A DNA stretch of 64,000 nt, taken from Xanthomonas euroxanthea. Its GTDB lineage: Bacteria > Pseudomonadota > Gammaproteobacteria > Xanthomonadales > Xanthomonadaceae. Position numbers and translations under genes: made by a program. The notes below the pieces were generated by a model that was given only the letters and a program-made list of their open reading frames with translations, ran no database searches and was not told the DNA's origin. Below are positions 8,688 through 16,372 of the stretch, piece after piece. The DNA is taken from positions 68,217 to 132,216 of the forward strand of contig NZ_UIHB01000001.1 in NCBI RefSeq assembly GCF_900476395.1, given 5' to 3'. Positions within the stretch are counted from its first letter, which is position 1; every line of letters starts with the position of its first letter.

Positions 8688-9380
8688 ATGCCCAACACCC
8701 TCACCCTGATCAGCCACCCGCTGTGCCCGTTCGTGCAACGCGCCGCCATCGTGCTGCTGGAACACGATGTCGCCTTCGAGCGCGTGGACATCGACCTGCA
8801 CGCCAAGCCGGACTGGTTCCTGGCCCTGTCGCCCACCGGCAAGGTGCCGCTGCTGCGCATCGGCCAGCCGGACGGCAGCGTGGCCACCCTGTTCGAGAGC
8901 GTGGTGATCTGCGACTACCTCGACGAGACCAGCGGCAGCACCAGCCTGTACCCGCGCGACCCGCTGCAACGTGCGCAGCAACGCGCCTGGATCGAGTTTG
9001 CCGCGCCCACCTTTGCCGACGCCTGGCAGTTCCTCAATGCCAGCGACCAGGCCAGCGCCGACACCGCCAGCGCCGCCTTCCGCGGCAAGCTGCAAAAGCT
9101 CGAAGACGTGCTGGGCCAGGGCCCGTATTTCGCCGGCCCCACGTTCGGCATGGTCGATGTGGTGTTCGCCCCGCTGCTGCGCTACTTCGGCCTGCTGCCC
9201 GCCGATGTCTGTGCACCCATCTTTGAAGGGCTGCCACGCGTCGGCGCATGGCGCGCCGCCCTGGCCGCGCGGCCCAGCGTCATCGGCGCGGTGGCGCAGG
9301 ACTATGCCAGCCGCTTCCAGCAGCATCTGCACAGGCAGCGCGCTCTGCTGGCAGAGGCGGTGCGTATATCAGCACTGTAA
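8688..9380 (+). CDS. Glutathione S-transferase family protein
   Basis: A 230-residue transferase with an N-terminal thioredoxin fold. HPLCPFVQRAA carries the CPF motif found in omega-like and beta-like classes, where the Cys can form a mixed disulfide with glutathione. SPTGKVPLLRI supplies the cis-Pro loop and LFESVVICDYLDE the glutathione-binding ES motif. The C-terminal helical domain contains FAGPTFGMVDVVFAPLLRYFG. The Cys suggests thiol-transferase or dehydroascorbate-reductase chemistry rather than simple conjugation. The start at 8688 gives the family's normal N-terminus. Its stop is followed by the left edge of the AT-rich island. Confidence 0.88.
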   Translation: MPNTLTLISHPLCPFVQRAAIVLLEHDVAFERVDIDLHAKPDWFLALSPTGKVPLLRIGQPDGSVATLFESVVICDYLDETSGSTSLYPRDPLQRAQQRAWIEFAAPTFADAWQFLNASDQASADTASAAFRGKLQKLEDVLGQGPYFAGPTFGMVDVVFAPLLRYFGLLPADVCAPIFEGLPRVGAWRAALAARPSVIGAVAQDYASRFQQHLHRQRALLAEAVRISAL

Positions 9381-9639
9381 ACGGTACACGCCAGCTTGCA
9401 TGGCGGACTGCGTTGAATCTTCTTTTCGCAGCGGGGTACTTGTGAACGGGCCTGATTGCGCTTACCTAGGCATCTCGCCGTCACTGAGCATAAACTGAGT
9501 AAATAAGAACCTCACTTGAGACAATAGGTCAAAAAAGTCTTGGGGTGTGGAATTCGGGCGTTCCTGACTGGTTGGAGAACGGGCAGTCTGAGCTAATTAT
9601 TGCAACCCCAAGGACATTATCCCTTTGAAATTTAGAGGG

Positions 9640-10542
9640 TTATGCTGCTCGCAATGCGGTTCCAATGGCTAGCCTTTCTATTGCCTGAAATAGCCGGTGT
9701 TCTGACAGTTGAGCTGGGTCAAACGTCATCCTAACCATCTCTTCAACGTCCTTGCTAGAACGATTGTTGGATGCACTTACGCGCGACCCAATTGTTTTAA
9801 GTACATCCCATAAGGTGTGGTCGTTTATAAGCGAAAAGCTCTTAAGATTTTTCTTAGAGATTATATCTCTTGAAATTTCAGCGTGAGCCAGAACGTCGTC
9901 CAAGCGATCAATATGGCATGATGCGTTAAGGCATCGCTCGGCATATCCTCTGAAATCGAGACTGTAACCATCTATCCGTGACCCAGTTATCAAGTCACTG
10001 GGCGGGAGTATGCGAATTCCAAGGTGAAGCGCTTTTGCAGCTACTCTAAGTAGGTATACGTCAGTGCAGATAGCGTTAACCGAACATTTCAAAACATTTA
10101 AATCAATTTTTCCCTCAAAGACCAAGTCTGCAAATTTTCTCTCCGTGACATTATCATACAAGTGAACTGGAAGGGCTCCCGAATCGGTAAGCTCAATACC
10201 GTCGATTAAAGGTGTTTCACAGAGATCCTCAACATCCCGATCGACAAGGAAGACATGCTTGCCAACATCAATGTTCTCATCTTTGAGAATCTTCCTGAGT
10301 GCAATCACACTGCTTCTGGCTGAGGGTGCGGGCAATCCGAACGCACCAAAATCAACTCCTGAAAAGTCAATCATATCCATCGTGTAAACTGGGCAAGACA
10401 CTGTTTGGCGCAATTCAATGTAGGTGTCTAGAAGCAACTTATCTCCTGCTCCTTCCACAAAAATGTCGCTGCCATTTTGCCGTGAAGCTGTTTTATAATA
10501 AAATAAAATTTCGCTTACAGTGCGTTTTGGTAAGGTGCTCAT
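9640..10542 (-). CDS. DUF4435/TOPRIM-like protein, PARIS AriB-like
   Basis: The 300-residue product has the hallmarks of the DUF4435 family: an N-terminal strand ending in the acidic motif IFVEGAGDK (Glu30) and a second acidic pair in VFLVDRDVED (Asp101, Asp103), the TOPRIM-like metal site. In PARIS systems such a protein (AriB) is the toxic effector, held inactive by the ATPase AriA until a phage trigger appears. The ATG at 10542 starts one base after the stop of the ATPase gene, so the two are translationally coupled; a TTG at 10551 is an alternative start. Base composition is clearly AT-richer than the flanks. I could not compare it with known AriB sequences. Confidence 0.75.
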   Translation of the reverse strand: MSTLPKRTVSEILFYYKTASRQNGSDIFVEGAGDKLLLDTYIELRQTVSCPVYTMDMIDFSGVDFGAFGLPAPSARSSVIALRKILKDENIDVGKHVFLVDRDVEDLCETPLIDGIELTDSGALPVHLYDNVTERKFADLVFEGKIDLNVLKCSVNAICTDVYLLRVAAKALHLGIRILPPSDLITGSRIDGYSLDFRGYAERCLNASCHIDRLDDVLAHAEISRDIISKKNLKSFSLINDHTLWDVLKTIGSRVSASNNRSSKDVEEMVRMTFDPAQLSEHRLFQAIERLAIGTALRAA

Positions 10543-10543
10543 G

Positions 10544-11833
10544 TCAAACAATCACCATCTCATTTTGATATTGACTGCAGATTTCAAGTGAGTGTGATGC
10601 AACGAAAAGCTGGCAAGGACCTCCCCCAAATCCCTCTATTAGAGATCTGATTAGGCTACGCTGCCAATCGGAATTTAGGGAAAGCTCTGGCTCATCAATG
10701 ATCAGTAGCCCGCCGAGGGTACGCATTAGAATTGCTCGCGTCATAAGCACAAGAAGATGTCTCTCGCCTGACGACATCACGCTTGCTGGAATTGGAATTC
10801 CCTTGCCATTCTTAATTTCAAATCCCTCACCAACACGAAACGAAAGATACTTTGGCGCAATAAATTCGTTAATGTTTTTTATCCAAGAGTCGAGTTGCTT
10901 GTGAAGCTTCCCGATCTCGAGTAGGCGTGCAGACAAGCTTTCAACGTAAGGATTAAGAACTGCGCGTACAAGAGGAAGATTCTTATCGTTTGCTTGTTCC
11001 AATGCGCCCAAGAGCTCGGAATGTTCCGCCACTGAACCCAGTCCGTACAAAGAAAGCACGCGACTACTGCTTTCCAAGTCTTTCAGGCGGCCCCTAAGGT
11101 CATCGCTTGAATTTTGTTGAATCTCAGGAAAGGAGGATATGCCTTTAACAAGCGTTGTATAGATCGACTGAGCGTTCTGATTCCCACGATTGGAGAGAAG
11201 GATTGCTTCACGCCTAATAGAGTTTGCAACAGCCTTCAACCCAACATGAACTGGGTCAGTCTCAATATCTTCTACATCCTCCATGACGAAATCACTTCCA
11301 ATGAAATTAACTCGTGAGTTCTGCTGTTTTCTGTAATCTAATTCACGAGTGAAAGTGCGCCTGTCGTCAAGAAATATAACGCCGTTGTTTAATGCCTGGA
11401 GTTCGCGTGTCATCTGAGCGTATCGCTGCTGATGACTAAGATCCCAATCCTCTGCTGCGATCCGGCCACGGCGAGGCCGGAGATTTAGATGGAAGGATTC
11501 TGCCGAGTTAGGTCGCTTAATAGACCAGTCGTATGCTCCCAACAAGCCATCCTTCTTCTTGGCCTCAATTACTGCGCCACCATCCAAATGTACACTAGCC
11601 CTCGTAAATGGGATTTTTGCCAGGCGACTTCTATGGCCGGCATTATCCTCGGCGGACATCAGGCTATTTAGAATTTTGAGAATCGTAGTCTTGCCACTAC
11701 CGTTTCTTCCGTAGAGAACAAAAACTCTAGGATCAGATGCCGATTTCTTTGCGATACGAATTTCGTCTCGCTCACCAAAAAGATCATCAATCTCGATTCG
11801 GCGCACGTAATTTGCCGGTGGAAAAGCAATCAT
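10544..11833 (-). CDS. ABC/AAA15-type ATPase, PARIS AriA-like
   Basis: This 429-residue SMC/ABC-like ATPase has Walker A GRNGSGKTT at residues 42-50, a central helical insertion, an ABC signature-like MSSGERHLLVL at about 353-363, Walker B GGLLIIDEPELSLN (Asp380, Glu381) and a switch His in VASHSLEI near residue 414. Such stand-alone ATPases occur with DUF4435 partners in the PARIS anti-phage system, where AriA forms the sensor scaffold. Its gene is first in a two-gene operon with the DUF4435 gene. OLD-family ATPases are an alternative, but no TOPRIM domain is fused here, which favours the two-protein arrangement. Confidence 0.78.
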   Translation of the reverse strand: MIAFPPANYVRRIEIDDLFGERDEIRIAKKSASDPRVFVLYGRNGSGKTTILKILNSLMSAEDNAGHRSRLAKIPFTRASVHLDGGAVIEAKKKDGLLGAYDWSIKRPNSAESFHLNLRPRRGRIAAEDWDLSHQQRYAQMTRELQALNNGVIFLDDRRTFTRELDYRKQQNSRVNFIGSDFVMEDVEDIETDPVHVGLKAVANSIRREAILLSNRGNQNAQSIYTTLVKGISSFPEIQQNSSDDLRGRLKDLESSSRVLSLYGLGSVAEHSELLGALEQANDKNLPLVRAVLNPYVESLSARLLEIGKLHKQLDSWIKNINEFIAPKYLSFRVGEGFEIKNGKGIPIPASVMSSGERHLLVLMTRAILMRTLGGLLIIDEPELSLNSDWQRSLIRSLIEGFGGGPCQLFVASHSLEICSQYQNEMVIV

Positions 11834-12184
11834 TGTGCGCGACTCCGTAAGGTGCCCTTAGGCCATCTGATTCTTTTCGAATCTGTTAGGTTATTCATGG
11901 CGCCTACAACCATTCCTACATCTCCTTCTGATTTCCGCTGTATCGGCTATGCCTGCGCTTCAAGCGGCTAACCTCAAGCCGCGATGACTACTTTGGCTTA
12001 GATCTGTCCACTCTCCACTATGCTTTGAAAGACGCGGAGATGGCGGACAGCTGTAGTCTTGTCCACAGTGCTTTCCCACTTGATGCACCGATCCTAGCGT
12101 ACGCGCTGCATGTGCGGGTGGTTCAGTTCGCTTGATGCTCTGTGTTTTCTTCGCGCACTTTGCGACCCATACAAAGGTATATGG
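11834..12184. other. Gap at the right border of the AT-rich island
   Basis: I see no gene, tRNA, integrase or clear direct repeat here that would mark an attachment site. The first half shares the AT-rich composition of the island and probably holds the promoter of the ATPase gene. Composition returns to the GC-rich background near 12190. Confidence 0.4.
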
Positions 12185-12406
12185 CTAAAGCCCGCTGCCT
12201 AAATCATCCAGCACATGATCCACCTGCTCGGCCAGGTGCTGCAGGCAGTGTGCCCACTGCTGCAGCGGAATCGCTGGTGCACTGAGCGAGCCTTCGTCGC
12301 GCGAACGCGGTGTGGCCAAGGTAGCGAGCAAGCGCAGCTGGTCGCGTACGCGCAGCAGGTGGTACTGCGTGCCTTCGGACATCCAGTAGCCGGGTTCGTC
12401 GTGCAT
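12185..12406 (-). CDS. XAC0095-family small protein
   Basis: This 73-residue protein starts MHDEPGYWMSEGTQYHLLRV, and its pattern (acidic N-terminus, GYWxxE, then a leucine-rich helix) matches the small XAC0095-like family known from xanthomonads; its function is unknown. The ATG at 12406 has an excellent AAGGAGAG ribosome-binding site four bases upstream. Its 80-base 5' leader is nearly identical to that of the SymE-like gene at 13011, including an 8-bp stem-loop and a 24-base block. It is the left arm of a mirror-image cassette. Confidence 0.75.
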   Translation of the reverse strand: MHDEPGYWMSEGTQYHLLRVRDQLRLLATLATPRSRDEGSLSAPAIPLQQWAHCLQHLAEQVDHVLDDLGSGL

Positions 12407-12486
12407 GCCGCTCTCCTTGCCGTGAGGCAGCTCCCGCTGCACAACGCAGCGGGATGCCGGGAGGCTAGAAACCGCACACAGCCGGC
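12407..12486 (-). promoter_or_regulatory. Conserved 5' leader of the XAC0095-family gene
   Basis: Read on the minus strand, the leader contains CTGTGTGCGGTTTCTAG followed by CCTCCCG, identical to the leader at 12936-12959. A stem-loop follows at 12433-12453 (CCCGCTGC arms, 5-base loop) and then the ribosome-binding site. The shared block is complementary to the two predicted small RNAs in the same cassette. Confidence 0.6.
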
Positions 12487-12567
12487 GGGCTTATTCCCCT
12501 TGCGGGTGTTGTATTCGCCGCCCTCCCGGCGTAGGAACGCCGAGCAGTGCCAAGCCAGATGGCCGAG

Positions 12568-12628
12568 CACAAAAAACCCACCAGAAATCGGAGGTGGGTA
12601 CCGCTGTGTGAGGAGTTTCTAGGCTCCG
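12568..12628 (-). ncRNA. Predicted small RNA, leftward copy
   Basis: A sigma-70-like promoter on the minus strand (-35 TTGACC at 12663-12658, 17-base spacer, -10 CACACT at 12640-12635) would start a transcript of about 61 bases near 12628. It ends in an intrinsic terminator made of ACCCACC and GGTGGGT arms followed by T6. The RNA begins with GGAGCCTAGAAACTCC, which can fold with CCTAGAAA in its loop, followed by CACACAGCGG. CTAGAAAC and CACACAG are complementary to the conserved leaders of both flanking genes. Its existence as an RNA is inference. Confidence 0.5.
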
Positions 12629-12634
12629 GCTGGA

Positions 12635-12663
12635 AGTGTGCGGGTGGCGCAGGGCAGGGTCAA
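12635..12663 (-). promoter_or_regulatory. Predicted promoter of the leftward small RNA
   Basis: Minus-strand TTGACC, 17-base spacer, CACACT. It mirrors the promoter at 12753-12781, so the pair is back to back. Confidence 0.4.
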
Positions 12664-12752
12664 GCTGGGGTAAGTCTCCGGGTGCGGAGAAGCCGCCTAC
12701 CTAAAAGAATTTCCTTGCTAAGCGCAGCACTGGAATGAGTCGCCGCAACCAG

Positions 12753-12781
12753 TTGACACACCACCCAACGCGTAGCAATCT
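12753..12781 (+). promoter_or_regulatory. Predicted promoter of the rightward small RNA
   Basis: Perfect -35 TTGACA at 12753-12758, 17-base spacer, and a weak -10 CAATCT at 12776-12781. Its layout matches the mirrored minus-strand promoter at 12635-12663. Confidence 0.45.
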
Positions 12782-12787
12782 CGCTGC

Positions 12788-12850
12788 AAGGAGCCTAGAA
12801 ACTCCTCACACAGCGGCACCCACCTCCGTCAGACCGGTGGGTTTTTTGTG
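12788..12850 (+). ncRNA. Predicted small RNA, rightward copy
   Basis: This is the mirror image of the candidate at 12568-12628. It begins with GGAGCCTAGAAACTCC, continues CACACAGCGG and ends in a terminator (ACCCACCTCC ... GGTGGGTTTTTT, 12818-12850). The two copies form an inverted repeat of about 60 bp with few mismatches. Pairing with the shared leader gives GGAG, CTAGAAAC and CACACAG blocks (19 pairs with one mismatch and a small bulge). It lies upstream of, and in the same direction as, the SymE-like gene. The role as an antitoxin-type RNA is inferred. Confidence 0.5.
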
Positions 12851-12931
12851 CCTGCAGTTCTTGCAGGCGTAACCGGCGTGACACTTGCGTCGGAAAGCGG
12901 CGAATGCGCATCTCTTCGAGAAGAACGCCTC

Positions 12932-13010
12932 CCGCCTGTGTGCGGTTTCTAGCCTCCCGACATCCCGTCGCGTCGTGCGACGGGGCCTGTTCGTCAAGGA
13001 GGGCTTTGCC
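12932..13010 (+). promoter_or_regulatory. Conserved 5' leader of the SymE-like gene
   Basis: It contains the same 24-base block (CTGTGTGCGGTTTCTAG then CCTCCCG) and a perfect 8-bp stem-loop at 12964-12984 (CCCGTCGC, loop GTCGT). The stem of the leader at 12407-12486 differs by compensatory changes. An AAGGAGGG ribosome-binding site closes the leader. Confidence 0.6.
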
Positions 13011-13364
13011 ATGCGTCGATCCTCATCCCGCCCCACGCCTGCGCGCAAGCGCGCCACGGTGCCGCCGCCTACCGAAGTCGTCTGGCGCTCGCTGGATCCC
13101 TCGATCCCGCCGCGGCGCTACCTCGAGCGCACGCCCATCCCCGAACCCCGCGCCGAACCCCGCACACCACGGCGGCCCGGCCGGCCGCGTGCGCCGCAGC
13201 AGTGCACCGTTGGCTATGGGTACTATCCCGACAGTCACCAGCGTGTTCCCACCCTGCGCCTGCGCGGCCGCTGGCTGGAACAATTGGGCTTTGCCATCGG
13301 CAGCAAGCTGCACATCCGCCAGCGCGATGGCGAACTGGTCATCAGCCTTGTAGACCCACATTGA
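13011..13364 (+). CDS. SymE-like type I toxin
   Basis: The 117-residue product has a basic, proline/arginine-rich N-terminal half with no recognisable fold. Its C-terminal domain (residues about 66-117: VGYGYYPDSHQRVPTLRLRG, WLEQLGFAIGSKLHIRQRDG, ELVISLVDP) fits the SymE/AbrB-like toxin domain. E. coli SymE is an SOS-induced RNA-cleaving or nucleoid-acting toxin repressed by the antisense RNA SymR. The ATG at 13011 has AAGGAGGG eight bases upstream. An ECF sigma gene starts 57 bases after its stop. No antisense RNA overlaps the leader directly; the predicted small RNAs upstream may play that part. Confidence 0.78.
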   Translation: MRRSSSRPTPARKRATVPPPTEVVWRSLDPSIPPRRYLERTPIPEPRAEPRTPRRPGRPRAPQQCTVGYGYYPDSHQRVPTLRLRGRWLEQLGFAIGSKLHIRQRDGELVISLVDPH

Positions 13365-13421
13365 TCACGCCGCAGCGCATGCGCGCGCCGCATGCGCCCG
13401 GCCCGTTGCTGGAGATGTCGC

Positions 13422-14162
13422 ATGATGAGTGAAGGCATGACCGGCGCGTCGCGTGCAGACCGCCACGGTGTCATCGGCCAGGTGGTCGCGGCACGCATGC
13501 ACACCGCAACCGCGGTGCCGGTTGAGCGCTACGGCAGCCGCCCGTGGCGCCACCGCAGCGCCTACGCCGTGGGCGAGTTGCCGGCCCGCGCGCTCGCGGC
13601 GGGCATCTACGGGCTTGGCCGCGTCACCACACGCTGGCACGTGCGCGAGGAGCGCGCGCCGGCCAGGGAACGCTTCGACCAGGCGGTGGTGCAGCTGCAG
13701 GCAGAGCTGCTCACCTACATGCGGCGGCGGCTGCGCGACCCGCACACCGCCGCCGACCTCGCCCAGGAGACGCTGCTGCGCCTGCTGGCCTACCGCAACA
13801 CGCCGGACATCCACAGCTACAAGCTGCTGCTGTACCGCATCGCCCACAACGTGGTGCTGGAGCATTGGCGCACGCGCCACCGCAGGCACGCCTCGCGCCA
13901 TGTGCCGCTGGAGGACAGCGAACCGCTCGCCGCCACCGGCACGGCGGTGGACCAGCTGGTGGACGCCCGCCGCACCCTGCAGCACCTGCACACCCACACG
14001 CTGCCCGCGCTGCCACCCAAATGCCGCCAGGCCTTCATGCTCAACCGCTTCGACGGCCTCACCTACCCGCAAGTCGCCGCCGTCATGGGCATCTCGGTCA
14101 AGATGGTGGAAAAACACATCAGCCGCGCCCTGGCCGCCTGCCGCGCGGCGGTGGGTGAGTGA
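13422..14162 (+). CDS. ECF-type RNA polymerase sigma factor
   Basis: A 246-residue protein. After a 75-residue unusual N-terminal extension it has sigma region 2 (LLTYMRRRLRDPHTAADLAQETLLRLLAY), a linker, and region 4 (LPPKCRQAFMLNRFDGLTYPQVAAVMGISVKMVEKHISRAL). The best fit is the FecI-like ECF group, which usually works with a FecR anti-sigma factor and TonB receptor, but neither is adjacent here. The extension has no clear domain. The ATG at 13422 has GGAG upstream at about 13411; another ATG follows at 13425. It lies on the same strand as the SymE-like gene, so co-transcription is possible. Confidence 0.82.
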   Translation: MMSEGMTGASRADRHGVIGQVVAARMHTATAVPVERYGSRPWRHRSAYAVGELPARALAAGIYGLGRVTTRWHVREERAPARERFDQAVVQLQAELLTYMRRRLRDPHTAADLAQETLLRLLAYRNTPDIHSYKLLLYRIAHNVVLEHWRTRHRRHASRHVPLEDSEPLAATGTAVDQLVDARRTLQHLHTHTLPALPPKCRQAFMLNRFDGLTYPQVAAVMGISVKMVEKHISRALAACRAAVGE

Positions 14163-14529
14163 CGCCAGGGCATCGCACTGCGTAGGTTCGCGGTGCATCA
14201 CGAACAGCCGGGCACTGACCCGGTTCATCGCGCTTAGCTATTCGGCTACGTTAGCGGCAAGCGGCTCCACCGGTCACTAATAGGGTGGTGCTCATTCGGT
14301 CAGGGTGCGCCATGTCATCCTGTTAAGACTCCGTTCTCTGCTCTTCGCTCCCGTCTCCTTGGGTTCTCTTTGCGCGCCAACGACTGTGACGCGCAACGGG
14401 GACCCAGCGCGAGAATTCCCCTAGTGTTGCATCAGGCAACGACGGCAAACGCGAGTCACTCGGCTCGCCGCCGATTGCAGACAAACGCGCATCACCCCAC
14501 AACACAGCGCCCCCAACGCGAGGTTCTTC
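14163..14529. other. Gap before pectate lyase 1
   Basis: No gene is visible. From about 14318 the sequence is closely repeated upstream of the second pectate lyase (from about 16160), so the duplicated unit includes the promoter and leader. The imperfect PIP box is listed separately. Confidence 0.5.
14344..14368 (+). promoter_or_regulatory. Imperfect PIP box (HrpX site) of pectate lyase 1
   Basis: TTCGC, exactly 15 bases, then TTCTC: one base off the TTCGB-N15-TTCGB consensus. The same element with the same spacing precedes the second copy. It starts 186 bases upstream of the ATG. Confidence 0.45.
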
Positions 14530-15792
14530 ATGATCGATGTCATCAAGCGGGAAATCTTCTCAAGACGTTCGGTCATGGGGTCCGTGTTTTCCACCGTCAT
14601 GCTCTTGGCTGGAACGACAACCGCGGCACTGGCAAGCGAGCCGGTCGGCTTCGGCGCGGGAACCACCGGAGGCGCGGCGGGCGAGGTGGTCGATGTCTCC
14701 ACACCGGCAGAGCTCAAGAATGCCTTGTGCCAGCGTTACCAGGGCTATACCTGCATAGACGATACGCCTCGCATCATCCGCCTGAACACCGTCATCGATT
14801 TCACGGCAACGCTGGGAACCACGTCCACAACGGGCTGCGTTTACGCTGACAGACAGTGTGCAGAGCCGAGCGGGAAGCAGGAGCGGGTTCTGGACAACGG
14901 GTCATACTGCAGCGGTCGTACAACGTTCCCACTGACCTACGACAACGCAGCGAAGTCACTGCTGTCCGTGGGTTCGAACAAGACGCTGATCGGTGTCGGG
15001 GCATCGGCGGGGATAAAGGGCACGGGCTTGTCGATGACCGGCGGTGTATCGAACATCATCGTGCGGAACCTGTCGATCACCGATCTCAATGAGGGCATCG
15101 TCTTTGGCGGCGATGCAATCAGCATCGATAACGCAAGCAGGATCTGGATCGACCACAACGCCTTCGCACGCATCGGCCGGCAGATGATCGTGACGGGCTG
15201 GGGGCCGGCCAAGGCAGTCACCATCTCCAACAACATGTTTGATGGCGAGACCGCGTATGGGCACTACTGCAACGGTCGAAGCTCCTGGATCATGCTGCTG
15301 ATCGGCGAAGCTGAAGAAATCACCCTGCTGGCAAATCACTTCCACGCCACCGCAGGGCGTTCGCCGGAAATCGGCACGGGCGGCATGATTCATCTGGTGA
15401 ACAATCTGTATACGTCCAACTTCTATTTTGGCGCCACTGCGTCAAGGGACGTCAACCTGTTGGCCGAAGGGAACTACTTCAATCCAGAGGGCCAATACTT
15501 CTTCCCGGTCGCCAGTACACCCGGCGATCTGGTGTTCGCGCCACTGGATGAGAACGTGTCTTCCACCGGGTCGCTTTGCTCACAGACGCTGGGGCGTTCC
15601 TGTGTCACCAGTTACACGGAAACCGGACAGGAATCGTTTTTGCTGGACACCACGGTGATGGCCAATATTGCCGGCAATGCGACCTGGAAAAATGCGATAG
15701 GCAGCGTCAGGCCGATGATGTCCAACGACGTCGCCAAGTCGGTGGCCGCCAACGCAGGGCCAAGAGCCGATCCGGACAGCGTTAGCCGGTAG
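14530..15792 (+). CDS. Secreted pectate lyase, polysaccharide lyase family 1 (copy 1)
   Basis: The 420-residue precursor has a long basic n-region and a hydrophobic core (VFSTVMLLAGTTTAALA) with probable cleavage after ALA at about residue 36. The parallel beta-helix core carries IIVRNLSITDLN, the calcium-site region GGDAISIDNASRIWIDHNAF and ARIGRQMIVTGWGPAKAVTISNN, matching PL1 pectate lyases that cleave polygalacturonate by beta-elimination. Several Cys pairs suggest disulfides. Such enzymes are exported by Sec and the Xps type II system in xanthomonads and macerate plant tissue. It is the first of a tandem pair with near-identical C-terminal thirds. Confidence 0.9.
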   Translation: MIDVIKREIFSRRSVMGSVFSTVMLLAGTTTAALASEPVGFGAGTTGGAAGEVVDVSTPAELKNALCQRYQGYTCIDDTPRIIRLNTVIDFTATLGTTSTTGCVYADRQCAEPSGKQERVLDNGSYCSGRTTFPLTYDNAAKSLLSVGSNKTLIGVGASAGIKGTGLSMTGGVSNIIVRNLSITDLNEGIVFGGDAISIDNASRIWIDHNAFARIGRQMIVTGWGPAKAVTISNNMFDGETAYGHYCNGRSSWIMLLIGEAEEITLLANHFHATAGRSPEIGTGGMIHLVNNLYTSNFYFGATASRDVNLLAEGNYFNPEGQYFFPVASTPGDLVFAPLDENVSSTGSLCSQTLGRSCVTSYTETGQESFLLDTTVMANIAGNATWKNAIGSVRPMMSNDVAKSVAANAGPRADPDSVSR

Positions 15793-16372
15793 TTTCAAGC
15801 GGGTAAGGGATATCTGGCGGCGTGAGGTGCGCGATGTCGCAGGCACCTGCTGCGCCGACATTTGGTGTCTTACCCAAGCATGTCGCTTGGCGCTGTACTA
15901 CATCGTCCGACAGGTGCATGACCCAGCGCGAGCGGCAGGCCGGATCAAAAAAACATTGGCGGCGGCTGCGCCAACATCTGTTTCAATGGTCTCTACACCG
16001 AAGCTCGGTGCCGATAACCGGGTGAGGCCTGGCCTGTTGAAGCGGTGGCCTGCGCAAATGACGACGTGCTTTGACACTTTTCAAGCCGACACCGCGCCTC
16101 TTTCGTCGGTGGCATGACGATTCTGGTGAAGTAGACGCAGGGCGTGCCACCTCATCCGGTCAAGACTCCGTTCCTTGCTCTTCGCTCCCGTTTCCTCGGG
16201 TTCTCTTTGAGCGACGACGACTGTGACGCGCAACGGGGACCCAACGCGAGAATTTCCCTAGTGTTCCGACAGGCAGCGACGGCAAAAGTGAGTCACTCGG
16301 CTCGCCGCCGATTGCCAGTCAGACGCAATCGCCCCCCCCAACAACACAGCGCCCCCAGCGCAAAGGTTCTTC
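15793..16372. other. Gap between the tandem pectate lyases
   Basis: The right half (from about 16160) repeats the upstream region of the first lyase, including the imperfect PIP box. The left half holds a 96-codon open frame at 15827-16117 with no ribosome-binding site or recognisable motif, which I do not call a gene. Confidence 0.45.
16181..16205 (+). promoter_or_regulatory. Imperfect PIP box (HrpX site) of pectate lyase 2
   Basis: TTCGC, 15 bases, TTCTC, the same deviation from consensus as in copy 1, 192 bases upstream of the ATG. Confidence 0.45.

Noticed and set aside
9381..12184. Attachment-site repeats flanking the AT-rich island
   Set aside because: I looked for direct repeats and tRNA ends at both borders and found none; no integrase is present.
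15827..16117. 96-codon frame between the pectate lyases
   Set aside because: No ribosome-binding site, no recognised motif and only ordinary codon composition; reported as part of the gap.
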